DNA of 64,000 nt from Neostapfia colusana (GCA_030760725.1 JASWHV010000010.1:31811760-31875759), one strand, 5' to 3'. Counted from the first letter of the stretch, positions 32,886 to 45,626 are shown. Program-made: numbers and translations. Notes: generated by a model not told the origin, from the letters alone.

Positions 32886-35432
32886 CTATCTGCTATCCAG
32901 ACCCCCGGCTACCCGGGTGGTCTGGGCGGCATCGGCGCTGATTCGGACGAGCCTCAAAGGGACATCGTCCTTGTCGACGGGTTGCACATGGGGTGCTGTG
33001 GTAGTGACACGGTGGCGTGCACTTGGGTGGAGCCGGTTTGGTTCAGTACCGCCCGGGGTTGGTGCTCCAGCTGCTGTAAGTGCCTGGAGCTTTTCCATGC
33101 GTAACACTGCTGCAGCACGGTCTCCACAAACCTTGAGGACGCCTGTTGGTGTTGTCATCTTCAAGACAAGGTAGCCGTAGTGGGCTACTGCCATGAATCG
33201 GTACAGGGCTGGCCTGCCAATTATGGCGTTGAACGGGAGGTCAATCTCGGCCACGTCGAACAGAATGTACTCTGTCCTATAGCTGTCTGGTGCCCCAAAG
33301 GTCACCGGGAGGCTGGTGTGGCCGTAGGGAACGACCCTTCCCGGCCCTACCCCTGAGAACGGGCTCGATGGGGTGAGCTTGGCCATCGGGATCTGCAGCA
33401 TCTGGAAGGCTGCGCGACTGATGAGGTTCAGTCCAGCCCCGCCATCCACCAAAACGTGGTACATCTTCATATTGGCGATGGTGGGGGCCACCATGAGCGG
33501 TAGTTGGCCGGCCCCAGCCATGTTCCTGGGGCAGTCGGTGTCATCGAAGCTGATGGGGGTTCCCATCCACCTGAGGTGCGGTGCCGCACCTGGGAGGGGA
33601 GCCACCGACGCTACCGCTCGGCGCAAGGCCTTAGCCGCGCTTCGGGACGGGGGGTCAGCGGACCCACCGAAGATTACATAGAGCATCTTCCAGTGCTCGT
33701 CATCACTGGAGCTGGAGCTCCCATGATTGCGCACTGCCTTTACGGTGCGCTGAAGCTCCTGGAACTGCACCTGGCGGTCGACGCCGTCTAGGGTTTCGAC
33801 CTTCTGCTTGCCCTCCCTTTGACGGTAGGGTGGGGCATCAGTCAGGGGCTGCTTCCCTTTCTGGAAGCACTCCGCGAGCTTCTTGATTTCCCGGCATTCG
33901 GCAGCGGTATGATAACTGGTGTCATGCACAGGGCATAATTCATCCTGGCCCCCGTCTGGGGCCGGTGATTGTCGCGGCCTCTTATCGGGGCGCGGCCCCC
34001 GAGCTCCACTGGGCGCCGCCGTTGTGGCAACGGGGACCGCGGCTTACGACTTTATCTTGCTTCCGCCTCCATTCTTGATCTTCCTGCCGCTTCCGTATGA
34101 AGCGTCGCCGGATCCCGGCTGACCCCCTGGCTCGGAGGCCGGCAGAGAGTGCCAGTTCCGCCCTTCGGCTGCTCTGGCACACTTGTCCGCCAGGCTGAAG
34201 AGTTCTGAGACATCGCGGACCTCCCTAGTCACGAGCTTCTCGAGCATCTTTATGTCCCGAACGCCTTGCCGGAACGCCACCACCACAGAGGCGTTCTGGA
34301 CGTGTGGGATGGTGTTCCGCACCTGGGAGAACCGCTGGATGAAAGAGCGCAGCGACTCCCCTGGTTGTTGCTGGATGGCGTGGAGGTCGAGCTCCGTGCC
34401 AGGCCGGGTGTAGGAGCTGCCAAAGTTGGTGACGAACTGCCGGCAGAGCTCTCCCCAGGAGGTTACGGACGCCTGGGGGAGATTCATGAGCCAAGACCAG
34501 GCTGGGCTGGTCAAGGCGACGGGGAAGTAGTTGGCCATGACAGCCTCATCCCCTCCTGCGGCAAGTACGGCGGTGGAGTAGATCTGGAGAAACTCCGCCG
34601 GGTTGACGCTACCGTCGTACTTCTCGGGCAGGTGCGGCCGAAACTTGCGCGGACACCTCACGAAGCGAAGGTGGGGTGCCAGGGCTGCACATCCTGCTCC
34701 TGCTGCCGCAGGTATTGGTGCTGCGAACACTTGGTTCGCACTTGGCACCGTGCACCCTGGTATGGGCAAGGCTGCACCATAGACCGGGGGCACTGCTTGC
34801 GGCGCATATGGTTGTGACATATGCTGCACGGCGTGTGCCTGAGGCAGGACTCGCGTGGCGAAGATCTGCCCTCCAGGTTGTGTCAAGGCCGACGACATGC
34901 TGTCGTCAGCCTCATGGTTGCGACGCCTTTCTCAATGTCGCTCGAGGTACACCCGGGCATCCTGGCCCAAGTGGCACCGTTCCAGCTCCCTTCTCAGGTC
35001 CGTCGACGGAAGCCTGGAGGAGACGGAACCCGCCGTTTGCCCGTCAACCATGGGCGTGTGCGTCAGCAACACTGCCGGTTGACTGGAGCGTCGTCCCCGC
35101 CGAAGTCGAGGGTTTGCGGCGGCGATGACGAGACGGTCTACCTCGTGAATCCACTGCTGGGTCGCTACCTGAGGCGCGTCCCCAGCAGGCGGATTGTGCA
35201 GTAGCGCTCTTGCTGCGGCTAGCGCACCCCAACTGGGTACGCCTAGCGCTACTGAAGACCTGATGCTGGTTGGAGCCTGCATTGCCGGGGTCAGCGCTGC
35301 CAGAGCCGGTTGCTGGCTCCCAGCTCGTTTCGACACACTCCGCCCTGAGCGTGTCAACATGTACTCCCCGCTGGTCACGGTTCGCCGTGAACGCGGAGGG
35401 GGAGAGTTTGCAGCTGAAGGGAGCTTGGTCAT
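32886..35432 (-). pseudogene. gag-pro: Tat-6 gag-protease with two stops
   Basis: It starts MTKLPSAANS at 35432. TGA at 34932-34934 is at the same codon as in Tat-4 and Tat-5. TAA lies at 34042-34044. Otherwise one frame runs to the UAG at 32886-32888. Gag core about 34660-34190, knuckle CPVHDTSYHTAAEC near 33940-33900, protease VDGGAG near 33440 and NAIIGRP near 33220. This is the best preserved protease in the window. The contrast with its ruined pol is notable. Confidence 0.88.
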
Positions 35433-35468
35433 CTTCGTCGGCGGAAACTCGTCGCGCAAGGGGAAAAG

Positions 35469-35487
35469 CCCCCTACCTGGCGCGCCA
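35469..35487 (-). other. Tat-6 primer binding site
   Basis: The minus strand reads TGGCGCGCCAGGTAGGGGG, the intact family form, two bases from the LTR. Confidence 0.72.
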
Positions 35488-35489
35488 AA

Positions 35490-36583
35490 TGTCGAAGTGT
35501 TCGGTCGACACTTCCCCCGGGCCTGCACTGGGCAGCCCGCGGAGGTTCTTTTTTTGGTGGGGCTAGTCTCTTGCGGAGAGCTTGCGCGGATGGACGAGTT
35601 AGTAAGAGCTTGACACTGAGAGTTTTACGTGGTTCAGGCCGCCGGAGCATAAAACCCTACGTCCACGGCGAGCTTTGGAGCTCGCTGTATTGCTTGCTGC
35701 TCGGGGCCGGAGTCCCGAGCTTGGGGGTGAGTTACAGCTTGGGTGTGAATGGCTAGCGTATGAGTTGCAGAATTGCAAACCCTTGCTATCGTCGCCTACC
35801 CGAGCCTTTTATAGTCCAAGACTCGGGTGGCTTACAAGGGGGGCCCGGGACCCGACAGGTGATCCCGGGGAGATTGACTGTTATCTACCGTATCTGCAGT
35901 TATGGCGGTAGTTGTCTCTGGCAAAGGCTTCCGAGTCTCCATCTTGCCGCCCTGCCCATGCCGCACGCTAGTCGTAGTGGTTGATGACGGCGCAGGCGGC
36001 ATGGGATGTCTTGTCGCGGTGTTTATTGGCTGGCAGGTTCTGACACCGCGTGCCAGTCTGTGATGTGACTGGGCGCAACGGCACCTGACAGAGGCGTGCT
36101 CTGCGTCTCCGCGTCTTGGGAAGATGCGGGCCTTGAATACCTTGTACGGGCAAGGTATGGGGCGTCTTTACGCCTGCTGCCTATAGCTCGGGGGCAGGCA
36201 GCGCCGTTCTGCTGGCCACGTGGCTGGCACGAAGCCCTTCTCAGAGGAGAGGAGGGTCCGGCCCGCGGGGCACGTGGAGCCTCCGGACCTCTCCCCGCGG
36301 AGGGGGAGGTTCGGCTTCTGTCGGCCACGTGGCAGGTCCGGAGCTCCTCTCTGAGAGGGAGGTCCGGCCCCGCCAAATACGTGGCACCTTCGGACCTCTC
36401 TCTCGCAGAGGGGGAGGTCCGGCCTCTGTATGCCACGTGGCAGGCCCGGAGCTCTCCTCTGAGGAGAGGGAGGTCCGGCCCCGCCGGACGCGTGGCGCCT
36501 TCGGAGCTCTCCCTGCGGAGAAGGGCAAGTTCCTTAGGCATTTCCCCTGTGCGCGGGGGTACCCCATATCGCAGGTACCGACA
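35490..36583 (-). repeat. Tat-6 5' LTR (1094 bp)
   Basis: TGTCGGTACC at 36583 to ACTTCGACA at 35490. TATA box on the minus strand at 35806-35813. The 55-bp array lies in U3 (about 36215-36500). Confidence 0.94.
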
Positions 36584-39500
36584 GCCTTTATTGTTATGTG
36601 TCTATGCCTTATGGCCTAAAGAACGCACTCCCCACCTTTGTGCGAGCAATGCACAAAACCTTTGGGGAGTTAATAAGAGACCTAGTTCATGTGTACGTCG
36701 ATGACGTAGTTGTCAAGGTCAAGCAGGGTTCATCTTTGTTAGATAACCTAGCCTTAGTCTTTGACAAGTTGCGCTCTACGCGCACCAAGCTGAACCCCGA
36801 TAAATGTGTGTCCTCTGGGAAGTTCTTAGGATTCCTGGTCTCGCACCGAGGGATTGAGGCCAACCCAGAGAAGATCAAGGCCATTGACTTCATGCGGCCC
36901 CCTGCCCGCGTCAAGGATGTCCAGAAACCCACGGGATGTCTAGCCGCGCTGAGTCGGTTTATACCGAGGCTAGCAGAGCGGGCACTCCCTTTCTTTATGC
37001 TCCTGCGCAAGACAGGCCCTTTTGCCTGGACTGACGAAGCAGAAGAGGCTTTCCAGGAGTTGAAGCGACTCCTGACGACCCTACCTATCATGGTATCCCT
37101 TGAGCCCGGAGAGCACCTGCTGCTCTACATCGCGGCGACAACTGAAGTGGTGAGTATGGTGCTCGTCGCAGAGCGGCCGGACCCCTCATCTTCACAACCT
37201 GCTCCGGTAGCAGAAGACAGACGTCAGGAGGCCCTGCAGGACCAAGGCGGTCTCCCGGACCTCCAAGGCAACCTCCCGGAGGTCCAGGGCGGTCTCCCGT
37301 ACCCCCAAGATAAACCCCCGGGGGTCCTGCGGGACCCCCCGGGGGCCAAATGGGACCTCCCGGAGGTCCCTCAAGACCTCCCGGAGCTCCCGGATAACCA
37401 AGATAGCTTAAGGGCCTCCGGGTCCCAGCTCCCGGAGGCCCCTGTGGGTCCACTCACCTCCAGCGGGCCAGGGACAATGGATGAGGACCTCTCAGGCCTA
37501 AGAGAGAGGGTTCAAACCATCCAGAGGCCTGTCTACTACATCAGCGAAGTACTTCATGATGCCAAGACAAGGTACCTAGAAGTCCACAAGCTGCTGTATG
37601 CGGTGCTCGTGGCCTCCAGGAAGCTCCGCCATTACTTCAAGGCCCACCGGGTCTCGGTAGTCACCTCGTATCCGCTGAAGACAATTCTTCACAGCCCCCA
37701 TGCGACTGGCAACGTTGCTAAATGGGCGGCGGAGCTGGCGGAGTTTGAGCTGGACTTCCTCCCACGCCATGCAGTCAAGAGCCAAGCACTGGCTGACTTT
37801 GTGGCGGAGTGGACACCAACGAAGACCGACCCAGGGGGCCATGAAGGCAGTGAGCCAGAGCCCCAAGCTCCGGTCTTCACCGAACCTCACTGGACACTTT
37901 TCTTCGACGGCTCCTCGCGAAAGCAGGGGGCCGGTGCCGGCGTACTGCTCTTCATGTCATCAGGGGAACAGTTTGGGTATATGGTGCGTCTAAATTTCAA
38001 GGCAACCAACAACATGGCGCAGTATGAAGCACTCATCTTTGGCCTGCAGACAGCCCTGTCTTTAGGCGCTCGCCAGTTGTTGGCACAGGGCGACTCCCAA
38101 CTGGTCATCAAGCAAGTCAAGGGCGAATGCTCCTGCAATGACCCACAGCTAGCTGCGTATCTGCTTCACGTACAGATGTTGGAGAAAGAATTCCTCGCCT
38201 TGGACCTGCATCACGTACCGCGCGCTGGTAATGCCGCAGCTGACAACCTTTCAACGAAGGCTTCCACCGGAGCCCCCGCGCCCAAAGGAGTTTTCGAGAG
38301 GACGTTGCTGCGGCCTACAGCCCGGCCCACCGAGCCGGGCGAAGGGAACTTGACCAGCACCTCGAAGCTGGTGGTCCCGGCGGCCCTACATCCATGGATG
38401 CCGCCAAGGATCGTAAGCGTCACTGGGGACTACGTGCAACCCAGCGCTCAAGATCCAGGAGCTCAAGTCAGACCCGATGCATGGATCACTGAGATCCGGG
38501 ACTACTTGAAGGACAATATCCTCCCTGATGAACATGCAACTGCTGAACGGATTGCGCGTATGGCTAAGAGGTACGTGCTGGTAGAGGGGGATCTCTACCG
38601 GCGTGGCGCCAACCACATCCTATTGTGATGCATAACCCAGGGGGAAGGCTGCGACTTGCTCGCTGAGATCCATGGAGGCGAATGTGGAAGTCATTCTTCC
38701 TCACGCATGCTTGTCGGTAAAGCCTTCCGGCATGGCTTCTACTGGCCGACAGCACTCCAGGATGCCGTCAAGCTGGTCGAGAGCTGCAAGGCGTGCCAGT
38801 TCCACGCCAAGCAGATCCATACACCGGCTCAGGCGGTACAGATGATCCCGCCCTCGTGGCCGTTTGCCGCATGGGGGCTGGACATCTTGGGACCATTTCC
38901 TAGAACCTTCGGGGGATTCAGGTACCTCTATGTCGCCATCGACAAGTTCACCAAGTGGCCAGAAGCTACACCAGTTGTCACCATCAACAAACAATCCGCA
39001 GTAAGATTCATCAAGTCTATTGTCTGCCGGTTCGGGGTCCCGAACAGAATCATCACCGACAACGGGACCCAGTTCACCAGCGCAGCCTTCCAAGACTACT
39101 GCGAAGACCTCGGCATTCAGGTGTGCTATGCCTCTGTCGCCCACCCAAAGAGCAATGGGCAAGTCGAGAGGGCCAACGAGGAGATTCTCCGGGGCCTTAA
39201 GACTCGCACCTTCGCCAGTCTGAAGAAACATGGTGCCAATTGGGTAGATGAGCTTCCGAGCACACTATGGGCTAACCGGACATCCCAGAGCCGGGCCACC
39301 GGAGAGACACCCTTCTTCATGGTGTATGGGGCCGAAGCTGTACTTCCCCCAGAAATCACCATGAAGTCTCACCGTGTCCCGGCTTACGACGAAGCCGCGC
39401 AGGACAACCTCCGGTGTGGAGAAATCGACCTCGTCGACGAGGTCCGATTGCATGCAGTACTCTGTAACGCGCTGTACAGACAAGCGCTTCGGCGCTACCA

Positions 39501-39717
39501 CCAGAGATCTGTGCGTGCCCGGGAGCTGCAGGAAGGTGACCTGGTGTTGCGGCGCATACTTTCTCGCGAAGGGACCCACAAACTTTCCCCTAGTTGGGAA
39601 GCTCCCTTCCGAGTCTCGAATGTATGCCGCCCCGGGTGTGTGCGCCTTTCCACCGAGGATGGGGACCTGCTCCCAAACCCTTGGAACATAGAACACCTCC
39701 GTAAGTTCTACCCCTAG
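36584..39717 (+). pseudogene. pol: Tat-7 pol: RT core to integrase, one stop
   Basis: Open from the RT segment CYVMSMPYGLKNALP (36594 on) with YVDD at 36694-36705. A 9-base in-frame deletion removes residues before SSGK. The degenerate first RNase H has the Pro/Leu-rich insertion (about 37210-37410). The archaeal-type RNase H starts at FDGSS (Asp 37906) and keeps EYEAL and QGDSQ. Integrase has the zinc region and the triad D 38881, D 39058, E 39166. The only stop is TGA at 38626-38628, where relatives have Arg. The natural end is TAG at 39715-39717. Confidence 0.9.
37210..37410 (+). repeat. Pro/Leu-rich repeat in the first RNase H of Tat-7
   Basis: Same insertion as in Tat-1 but with fewer units: about 30-bp blocks built on CTCCCGGAGG. 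It lies between VLVAERPD and RPVYYISEV. Confidence 0.72.
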
Positions 39718-41824
39718 AGCAAAGATAGGACAGTACTTTCTTTTTGTAATAAACTCCATAGAGTCCAGGAACAGCGCTCGGAGCAGCTAAGCCCCAGGGG
39801 ACGGTACAGGACTACGTTCAGCTTTGCCTGGTTTCGACTCCAAGCGCGTAGAGTCTTGCTTCCCCTCTTAATGGGGCGGGTCGTGGCCTCCATGTTTAGC
39901 CTGCCTTCCTCCTGTGGAATGTTATACGAAAGGAAACCTGTTCTACTTTGCTCTTTCCTCGTACTCATTTAAATTGTGTACTAAGTTTTTTATGACTACC
40001 CTTGCGGTGCATGGCTGCCATGTGCTCAGCTCCCCCTTCTCATTCTCACCACTAGTCGGCATTCGCTGCCCTACCAGAGGCGGTTGCATCGGGGGTACCT
40101 GCCTATAGTCGAGGGGGCCCTGAGCCCCCGAACGATTCGCGCACTACAGTCCCCAAGCACCAAGCATATGGTTAGGTGCCATAAGTCGAATAAGACTATG
40201 AGATAAGGGAGGGGGAGCTCCCAAGGAGAATTACTTTTTCCCTACTTGTGTGCAGGACCTCTCGGCCTCAGATCCCTACAGGAATGTGGTAGGAGCACCT
40301 GACCAATGGGACGCCCCTGCCAGGGGGCCACTACGGAATCATGCAAGACCGGAACTCCAAGGCAAGACCGAAGGACCCACGGCTCCAGCGGAAACGGACC
40401 TCCCCTCCTCTGAGGGGAGGGGCCCGGAGACCCCACGTGTACCGCGGGTCCGGACCTCCCTCTCCTCAGAGGAGAGCTCCGGATCTGCCACGCGGCCGAC
40501 TGATCCGAGCCTCCCCATCCTCATGAGGCGGGGCCCGAGGACCTCCGGGGCCCTTAATATAATAAGGACCCGGGGAAGGTGCCGGAGCAGAACGTCGGGA
40601 TTGGTGAAGGCCTCTGAGCACCTTGCGGAGCTGAGGGCTCGGTCAGGCAAAACCAAGAAGAAGACGGAAACTATCGCAGGCACGAAGGGTCATAAGAGTT
40701 CATGTATTCATGGCTCCATGAGCTGGGCTACAAACTCGATGAAAAAGAAAGAAACAAGACCCAAGGTCCCCTTGGCACGATCAGAGTCTAGAAGTTGCAA
40801 GAACGGCCGCGTCACCATGCTTCAGCCCTGGCGGCGCTCTCCCGCTCAATGACCCGAGCGCAGGAATCGCCCCCCTCATCACCAGCGCAAAAGCCGGTGT
40901 CATCAAGGGTGCTACTGAGGCCCCCTCCGCAGCTTCAGCGGTCTTCTTGGAGACTCTGCTGCCTGGGATCCTCCTTGGTGCATCGACGGTTCCCTTCTCC
41001 TGAAGTTCCCTCATCACCGGCGCAAAAGCCGGTGCCATCAAGGGTGCTCCTGAGGCCCCCTCCGCAGCTTCTGCGGTCTTCTCGGAGACTCTGCCGCCTG
41101 GAATTCTCTTTGGCGCTTCAACGGTTTCTTTGAAGGCTACACCATCTTAGAAGGGATGCAACGCCAGGGAGCTTTCTGCCTGTCGTCACCAAGGAAGGAC
41201 CCCGTCGGGAGGACAAACCAGAGACCCCTTGGAGGCGCCACCGCCAGAGGCAAGGCAGGCAGGCTCCCTGGGTCCCAGACTTGGTGCAGACACCGTCGCT
41301 GGAGGAAATCGAGAGCGATTCCTCCCCCGAAAGGCGGGTTAGGAGCCGAGAAAGAAGACAAGACCGCAGAAACTCGAGGGAGGCGCAAGGGCTAGAAGCC
41401 TTATAAGGGGAGCGTACCCATGTGGCGGTTTCTTTTCACACCTTCCAGGTACGAGTCAAAGCAATTCGAGACTCTTCGAACACACCGCATCGGCAACCGC
41501 TTCGGCTCCGAGACCGAGCGCCGATGACAGGTGGACCCAAGCCGCCCAACTGAAGCGGTGGGCCAAGGAGTCAGTCTCCTGAGAAGATGAGCCGGCAAGG
41601 CACTTCGGCTGTTCCCGAAGAAAGCGCCGCAACGTGCAGAAGTGGCAGTCTTGGGAACCGCCGCAGTAAAAGCAACCATCAAGTTGGCGCATGCCCCCAC
41701 GATCCCGCGGCCGTTCATGCTCCGGCAGCGGTCAATACGGGACATAGAGAAAGTGCGCGGATCAAAAGAGACGGAGGTCCCACCTCGGGCTCGCTATCTC
41801 CCCCGAGATGGGCCCGGGGGCCAC
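39718..41824 (+). other. Tat-7 3' internal region
   Basis: It contains, in order: the post-pol block, an AT-rich stretch (39950-39995), the GTCCCCAAGCACCAAGC block, two 55-bp units with boxes at 40434 and 40489, a shortened antisense ORF relic with a tandem duplication, and the conserved pre-LTR segment from about 41455 ending GGGCCCGGGGGCCAC. Confidence 0.78.
40781..41390 (-). pseudogene. Tat-7 antisense extra ORF relic with tandem duplication
   Basis: The two ends correspond to the start and stop regions of the Tat-4 antisense ORF, but the coiled-coil core is missing. The start ATG is lost (near 41340). A unit of about 135 bp is present twice, at about 40876-41011 and 41012-41140, each beginning CTCATCACC(A/G)GCGCAAAAG. 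The frame 41041-40781 is open for 86 codons and merges with the old stop. Confidence 0.65.
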
Positions 41825-42700
41825 TGTCGGTACCAGCGATATGGGGTACCCCCGCACACAGGGGAAAATGCCTAAGGAACTCGCCCTTCTCTGCAGGGAG
41901 AGCTCCGAAGGCGCCACGCGTCCGGCGGGGTCGGACCTCCCTCTCCTAAGAGGAGAGGTCCGGGCCCGCCACGTGGCATACAGAGGCCAGACCTCCCCCT
42001 CCGCGGGAGAGAGATCCGAAGGTGCCACGTATCCGGCGGGGCCGGACCTCCCTCTCCTCAGAGAGGAGCTCCGGGCCCGCCACGTGGCCGACAGAAGCCA
42101 AACCTCCCCATCTGCGGGGAGAGGTCCGAAGGCTCCACGTGTCCCGCAGGGCCGGACCCCCCCTCTCCTCTGAGGAGGGCTCCGGGCCCGCAACGTGGCC
42201 AGCAGAAGGGCGCTGCCTGCCCCCGAGCGATAGGCAGCGGTCGTAAAGACGCCCCATACCTTGCCCGTACAAGGTATTCAAGGCCCGCGTCTTCCCAAGA
42301 CGCGGAGATACGGAGCACGCCTCTGTCAGGTGCCATTGCGCCCAGTCGCATCACAGACTGGCGCGCGGTGTCAGAGCCTGCCAGCCAATAAGCGCAGCGA
42401 CAAGACATCCCATGCCGCCCCCGCCGTCATCATCCGCTACGACTAGCATGCGGCATGGGCAGGGATGCAAGACGAAGACTCGGAAGTCTTCGCCAGAGAC
42501 AACTACCGGCATAACTGCAGATATGGTAGATGATAGACAATCTCCCCGGGACCACCTGTCAGGTCCCGGGCCCCCTTGTAAGCCACCCGAGTCTTGGACT
42601 ATAAAAGGCTCGGGTAGGTGACGATAGCGAGGGTTCGCACCTCTGCAACTCATACGCTAGCCATTCACGTCCAAGCTGTAACTCACCCCCAAGCTCAGGA
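41825..42700 (+). repeat. Tat-7 3' LTR, left piece (876 bp)
   Basis: Starts TGTCGGTACC; TATA box at 42600-42607; the 55-bp array is in U3. It is cut after AAGCTCAGGA by Tek-1 and continues at 53554. Without the second CAGGA the LTR would be about 1.1 kb. Confidence 0.94.
42696..42700. repeat. Tek-1 target-site duplication CAGGA, left copy
   Basis: CAGGA at 42696-42700 matches CAGGA at 53554-53558. Confidence 0.94.
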
Positions 42701-42849
42701 TGTGACACCCTCATCTCGGGTGTCAGCATATGTTCATGTTTTATGAAGAAGGAAACATTTTACGGAAAGAAGGAACAGAGAAAAGTATCAGAAGGATAGC
42801 CAATAAAGCTCTCCGATAGTACCGAACGCAAATTCCACGGCCAGCAGAC

Positions 42850-43394
42850 CACGTGGCGCGATCGGAGCTCATCCCCAAGAAATTTGGGAGAGGTCCACCG
42901 CTAAACTGGATACGTGGCAGGCTCGGGGGTCGCCTCCGCAATTGGAAAGAGGTCCGACCCTGTGGGACACGTGCTGCCCGCGGAGCTAGTCTCTGCGGAA
43001 GAAGCAAAGGCATTTTTCATAGGAAACGTGTCATCCTCGGAGCAAGTCCTCACAGGAATAAGAGGACCAGTCGCACGGGATACGTTTTAATCTCGGAACC
43101 CATCTCTGAGAAGTCCGGATCTATTGAACACGTGTCGCCACCGGAGCTTATCTCCGGAGGCCCCCCGTGTCGACCTCGGGGCATGTCCCTGAGGAAAGAA
43201 GAGGGGGAAGACCGGCGCCAACACGTGGCATGCGCGGAGCTCGTCTCCGAAGAAGAGGAAGGTCTCGATTGATTGACACGCGGCATAACCGGAGCTCGTC
43301 TCTGCGGATGAGGAGATACCAGGCCCGGAGGACACGTGGAGCTTCCGGAGCTCATCATCACGAAGGTAACGAGTCTGGAGCGATTTTTACGCGT
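42850..43394 (+). repeat. 55-bp periodic ACGTG/hairpin array in Tek-1 U3
   Basis: ACGTG or variants lie at 42850, 42911, 42968, 43025, 43080, 43129, 43168, 43222, 43277, 43333 and 43389; most steps are 54-61 bp. Between them are GGAGCTC and GAGGTCC blocks and short hairpins, for example CCGGAG (43141-43146) with CTCCGG (43152-43157). The 3' LTR copy (50702-51257) and Tek-2 (58952-59508) keep the same spacing. Confidence 0.85.
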
Positions 43395-43516
43395 AAAGAT
43401 GCCGGTACGCAACAGAAACCAATCTAAACTCCACGATGTTACCAAAGATAAGACGTCAGGATCCAACAAGACTCTTATTCGGGATCCAATCAGATTAGGA
43501 CTCTTCTCTTCCTGAT

Positions 43517-43524
43517 TATAAATA
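43517..43524 (+). promoter_or_regulatory. Tek-1 5' LTR TATA box
   Basis: TATAAATA just downstream of the array, at the same relative place in the 3' LTR (51381-51388) and Tek-2 (59644-59651). It implies a leader of about 2.5 kb before gag. Confidence 0.72.
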
Positions 43525-45626
43525 GAACCCAAAACCTCTGACCGAAACCACGAACTTCTCTTTTAACTCCTGAGCCGACGACTTAGAGCCCTAGCCCTAA
43601 CTCGCCGAGCAAAACATCGCCGAAGCACAACAAGGGAGATCATCGGATGAGAACCAAGCGGTCTGAGGAGGACCTCGAAGTCAAGAAAAACGTGAGGTAG
43701 GATTTCAATACCACCTTACGACATCATGTTGTTCATCTCTTTGCATCTGTTCTTCGATTCCTTTCGAACAGAAGCCTTTTCGTGGACAGATCACTCGATG
43801 ATCAGTTTGATCTAAAGACAAGATCATCGCCACGTTCATCTTTGATCTGAACACCTCTGTCCATGCAAGCCATGCAAGAACACCAGATCAATCTAATAGA
43901 ACTAATCGTAGGATAGCATGCATGTGCATCATCGCATCTAGTTTAGTGTTTGTGCATGATATTGATTGCTGTGAATTTGTATGCACGTGAATCCTACATA
44001 GCAGGACAAACTCAGGAAGCTGTCTACGACGAGCTGCAGCAATAAGGTTTTGAGAATCAAGAACATCCGGAACCGCAAGAACAAGGCAAGTGCTCCTTGA
44101 CCATGTTGATCCTATGTTTTGGGTAAAATTATTTTGATTTGCGAAAAGGTGTGCGTACTAAGTCAAATATGATGGGAAACCCTTTTATAGGAGTTTACTA
44201 GTTTTGGTTAAACCACCCTTGTCGTCTAGGAAGTTTATGAGTCGGGTATGGTTTTTGCTTTATGCTTCGCTGAGTCCATGGGATTGGGAAGCGAGACAGA
44301 TGTGTCTAGCTAACAGCACTCGTACTATTAATAAGTAACTGATGAGGTTAATGGACATGGATCGGAGGGAGATCTAGGCAAGCCTGGGTTTGTGAATGAG
44401 GTAGCATGAGATGGTGGTTTTGCTTGCCGTAGATCTAAGGACCGGTTCATGCATGCACATGCCAGGATAACAGTGCCACCACAAGACCAAGTATGGGTGC
44501 GGCTTAGCTGAGTAATTAGGTAAGTTGCTAGAGTGGTATGGACTGTGGAAGGCGCGGGAAATGGGAGTCGAGTGAGGACTGCCCTGGGAACTGCATGGCA
44601 CAAGAGGGGGCCCTTAGTGAGTCCATACATCTAGTAACCCCTTTGTAAAGGCTATTTTGTGATCTCTTGACCATACACCGACGGATGTGTACTGGTATAA
44701 TGGAGGTTCTGCAGTCGCCGACGGGTGACGAAATCACAAACTTGTGGGTAAAGAGGTGCAAACTCTGCAGAGTCTGAAACTATCATGATAGCCGAGCTTA
44801 CGGTTACGAGCACCTGGCTAAACTGCCATGATTAGATGGGATGGTTAATGGGATGGTTACTGGTTATGGTTATTGGGAAGGTTCTTGGTTATGGTTTGGT
44901 TTGGAATTGATAAGTCTGGATGATGAGATGGGTGTATGACTGATGAGTCATATGAGTTTGGTCTCAGTGCGAGACAAGGTTGTTTTATAAGGTGAGATGG
45001 TAGCGAATACGAGGAGGTATTCGTGAGTATGATTAAAAGATTGGTTAATGTTCGATGGAGCACGGGAAGTGATGAAGGTATGTTGGTAATTTAATACATG
45101 CAGGGATCACATTCATCTAAAGTTAAGTTGCTGTTTTATCATGGTTTTACAATCTGCTTTTCTGCAAATAAGCCTTTTATACCTACCTTGTTTATGAGCT
45201 GCATACCATGTGTTTTCCCGCAATTGCTGAGTACATCATTGTACTAAACCTTGCATTATTATTTCTTCATCAGCAGCAGGAGAAACCTATTATGAAGATC
45301 AAGTGGAACATTATGGCGTGTGATCTGTTCTCAACCTTGCCTGTGGAGGGAGTAGAGATGGAGCCACTTCTGCTTAGTTTTGCTTCCGCATTAGTTTTTG
45401 CTTCCGTATTTAAATAAAGATTTCCGCTGCGTAGAAATAAAGACTTCCGCTGTGAGCATGAGTCCAAGACTCATGAGGTGTTGTAATAAAACTCTGTTAT
45501 TCGTGGTAATATATAATCTGAATTCAGTTTGTGGAACATATGTTTATGTGTGATGAACCTCCTGGGCACACATATGCATTAGTTCTCAGTTCCGTGGTTT
45601 TCCACAGAATTGAGGGCGTCACAGAT

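Larger units (their letters stand above)
30016..36583 (-). mobile_element. Tat-6: decayed minus-strand Tat element (5' LTR to 3' region)
   Basis: Gag and protease are well preserved, pol is badly eroded. The left end is cut by Tat-5 about 350 bp past the pol stop; its 3' LTR is outside the window. On the right the LTR ends at 36583 and is followed by GCCTT (36584-36588) inside the RT of Tat-7. Confidence 0.9.
36584..42700 (+). mobile_element. Tat-7: pol, 3' region and most of 3' LTR
   Basis: This plus-strand element is entered inside RT, where Tat-6 is inserted, and its 3' LTR is split by Tek-1. It resumes at 53554-53781. Its 5' LTR and gag are outside the window to the left. It has the most intact pol in the window. 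Confidence 0.93.
42701..45623 (+). repeat. Tek-1 5' LTR (2923 bp)
   Basis: Starts TGTGACACCC, ends GGGCGTCACA. U3 is the first about 815 bp and holds a 55-bp-period ACGTG array. TATA box at 43517-43524; AATAAA motifs near 45412 and 45485 suit 3' end formation. It is shorter than the 3' LTR through loss of about 22 bp near 43165 (which removed one box), about 41 bp near 44609 and one short unit near 44840. Confidence 0.94.

Noticed and set aside
44836..44905. Interstitial telomere repeat
   Set aside because: GGTTA words are present, but the units are 10-14 bp and not the plant telomere heptamer.
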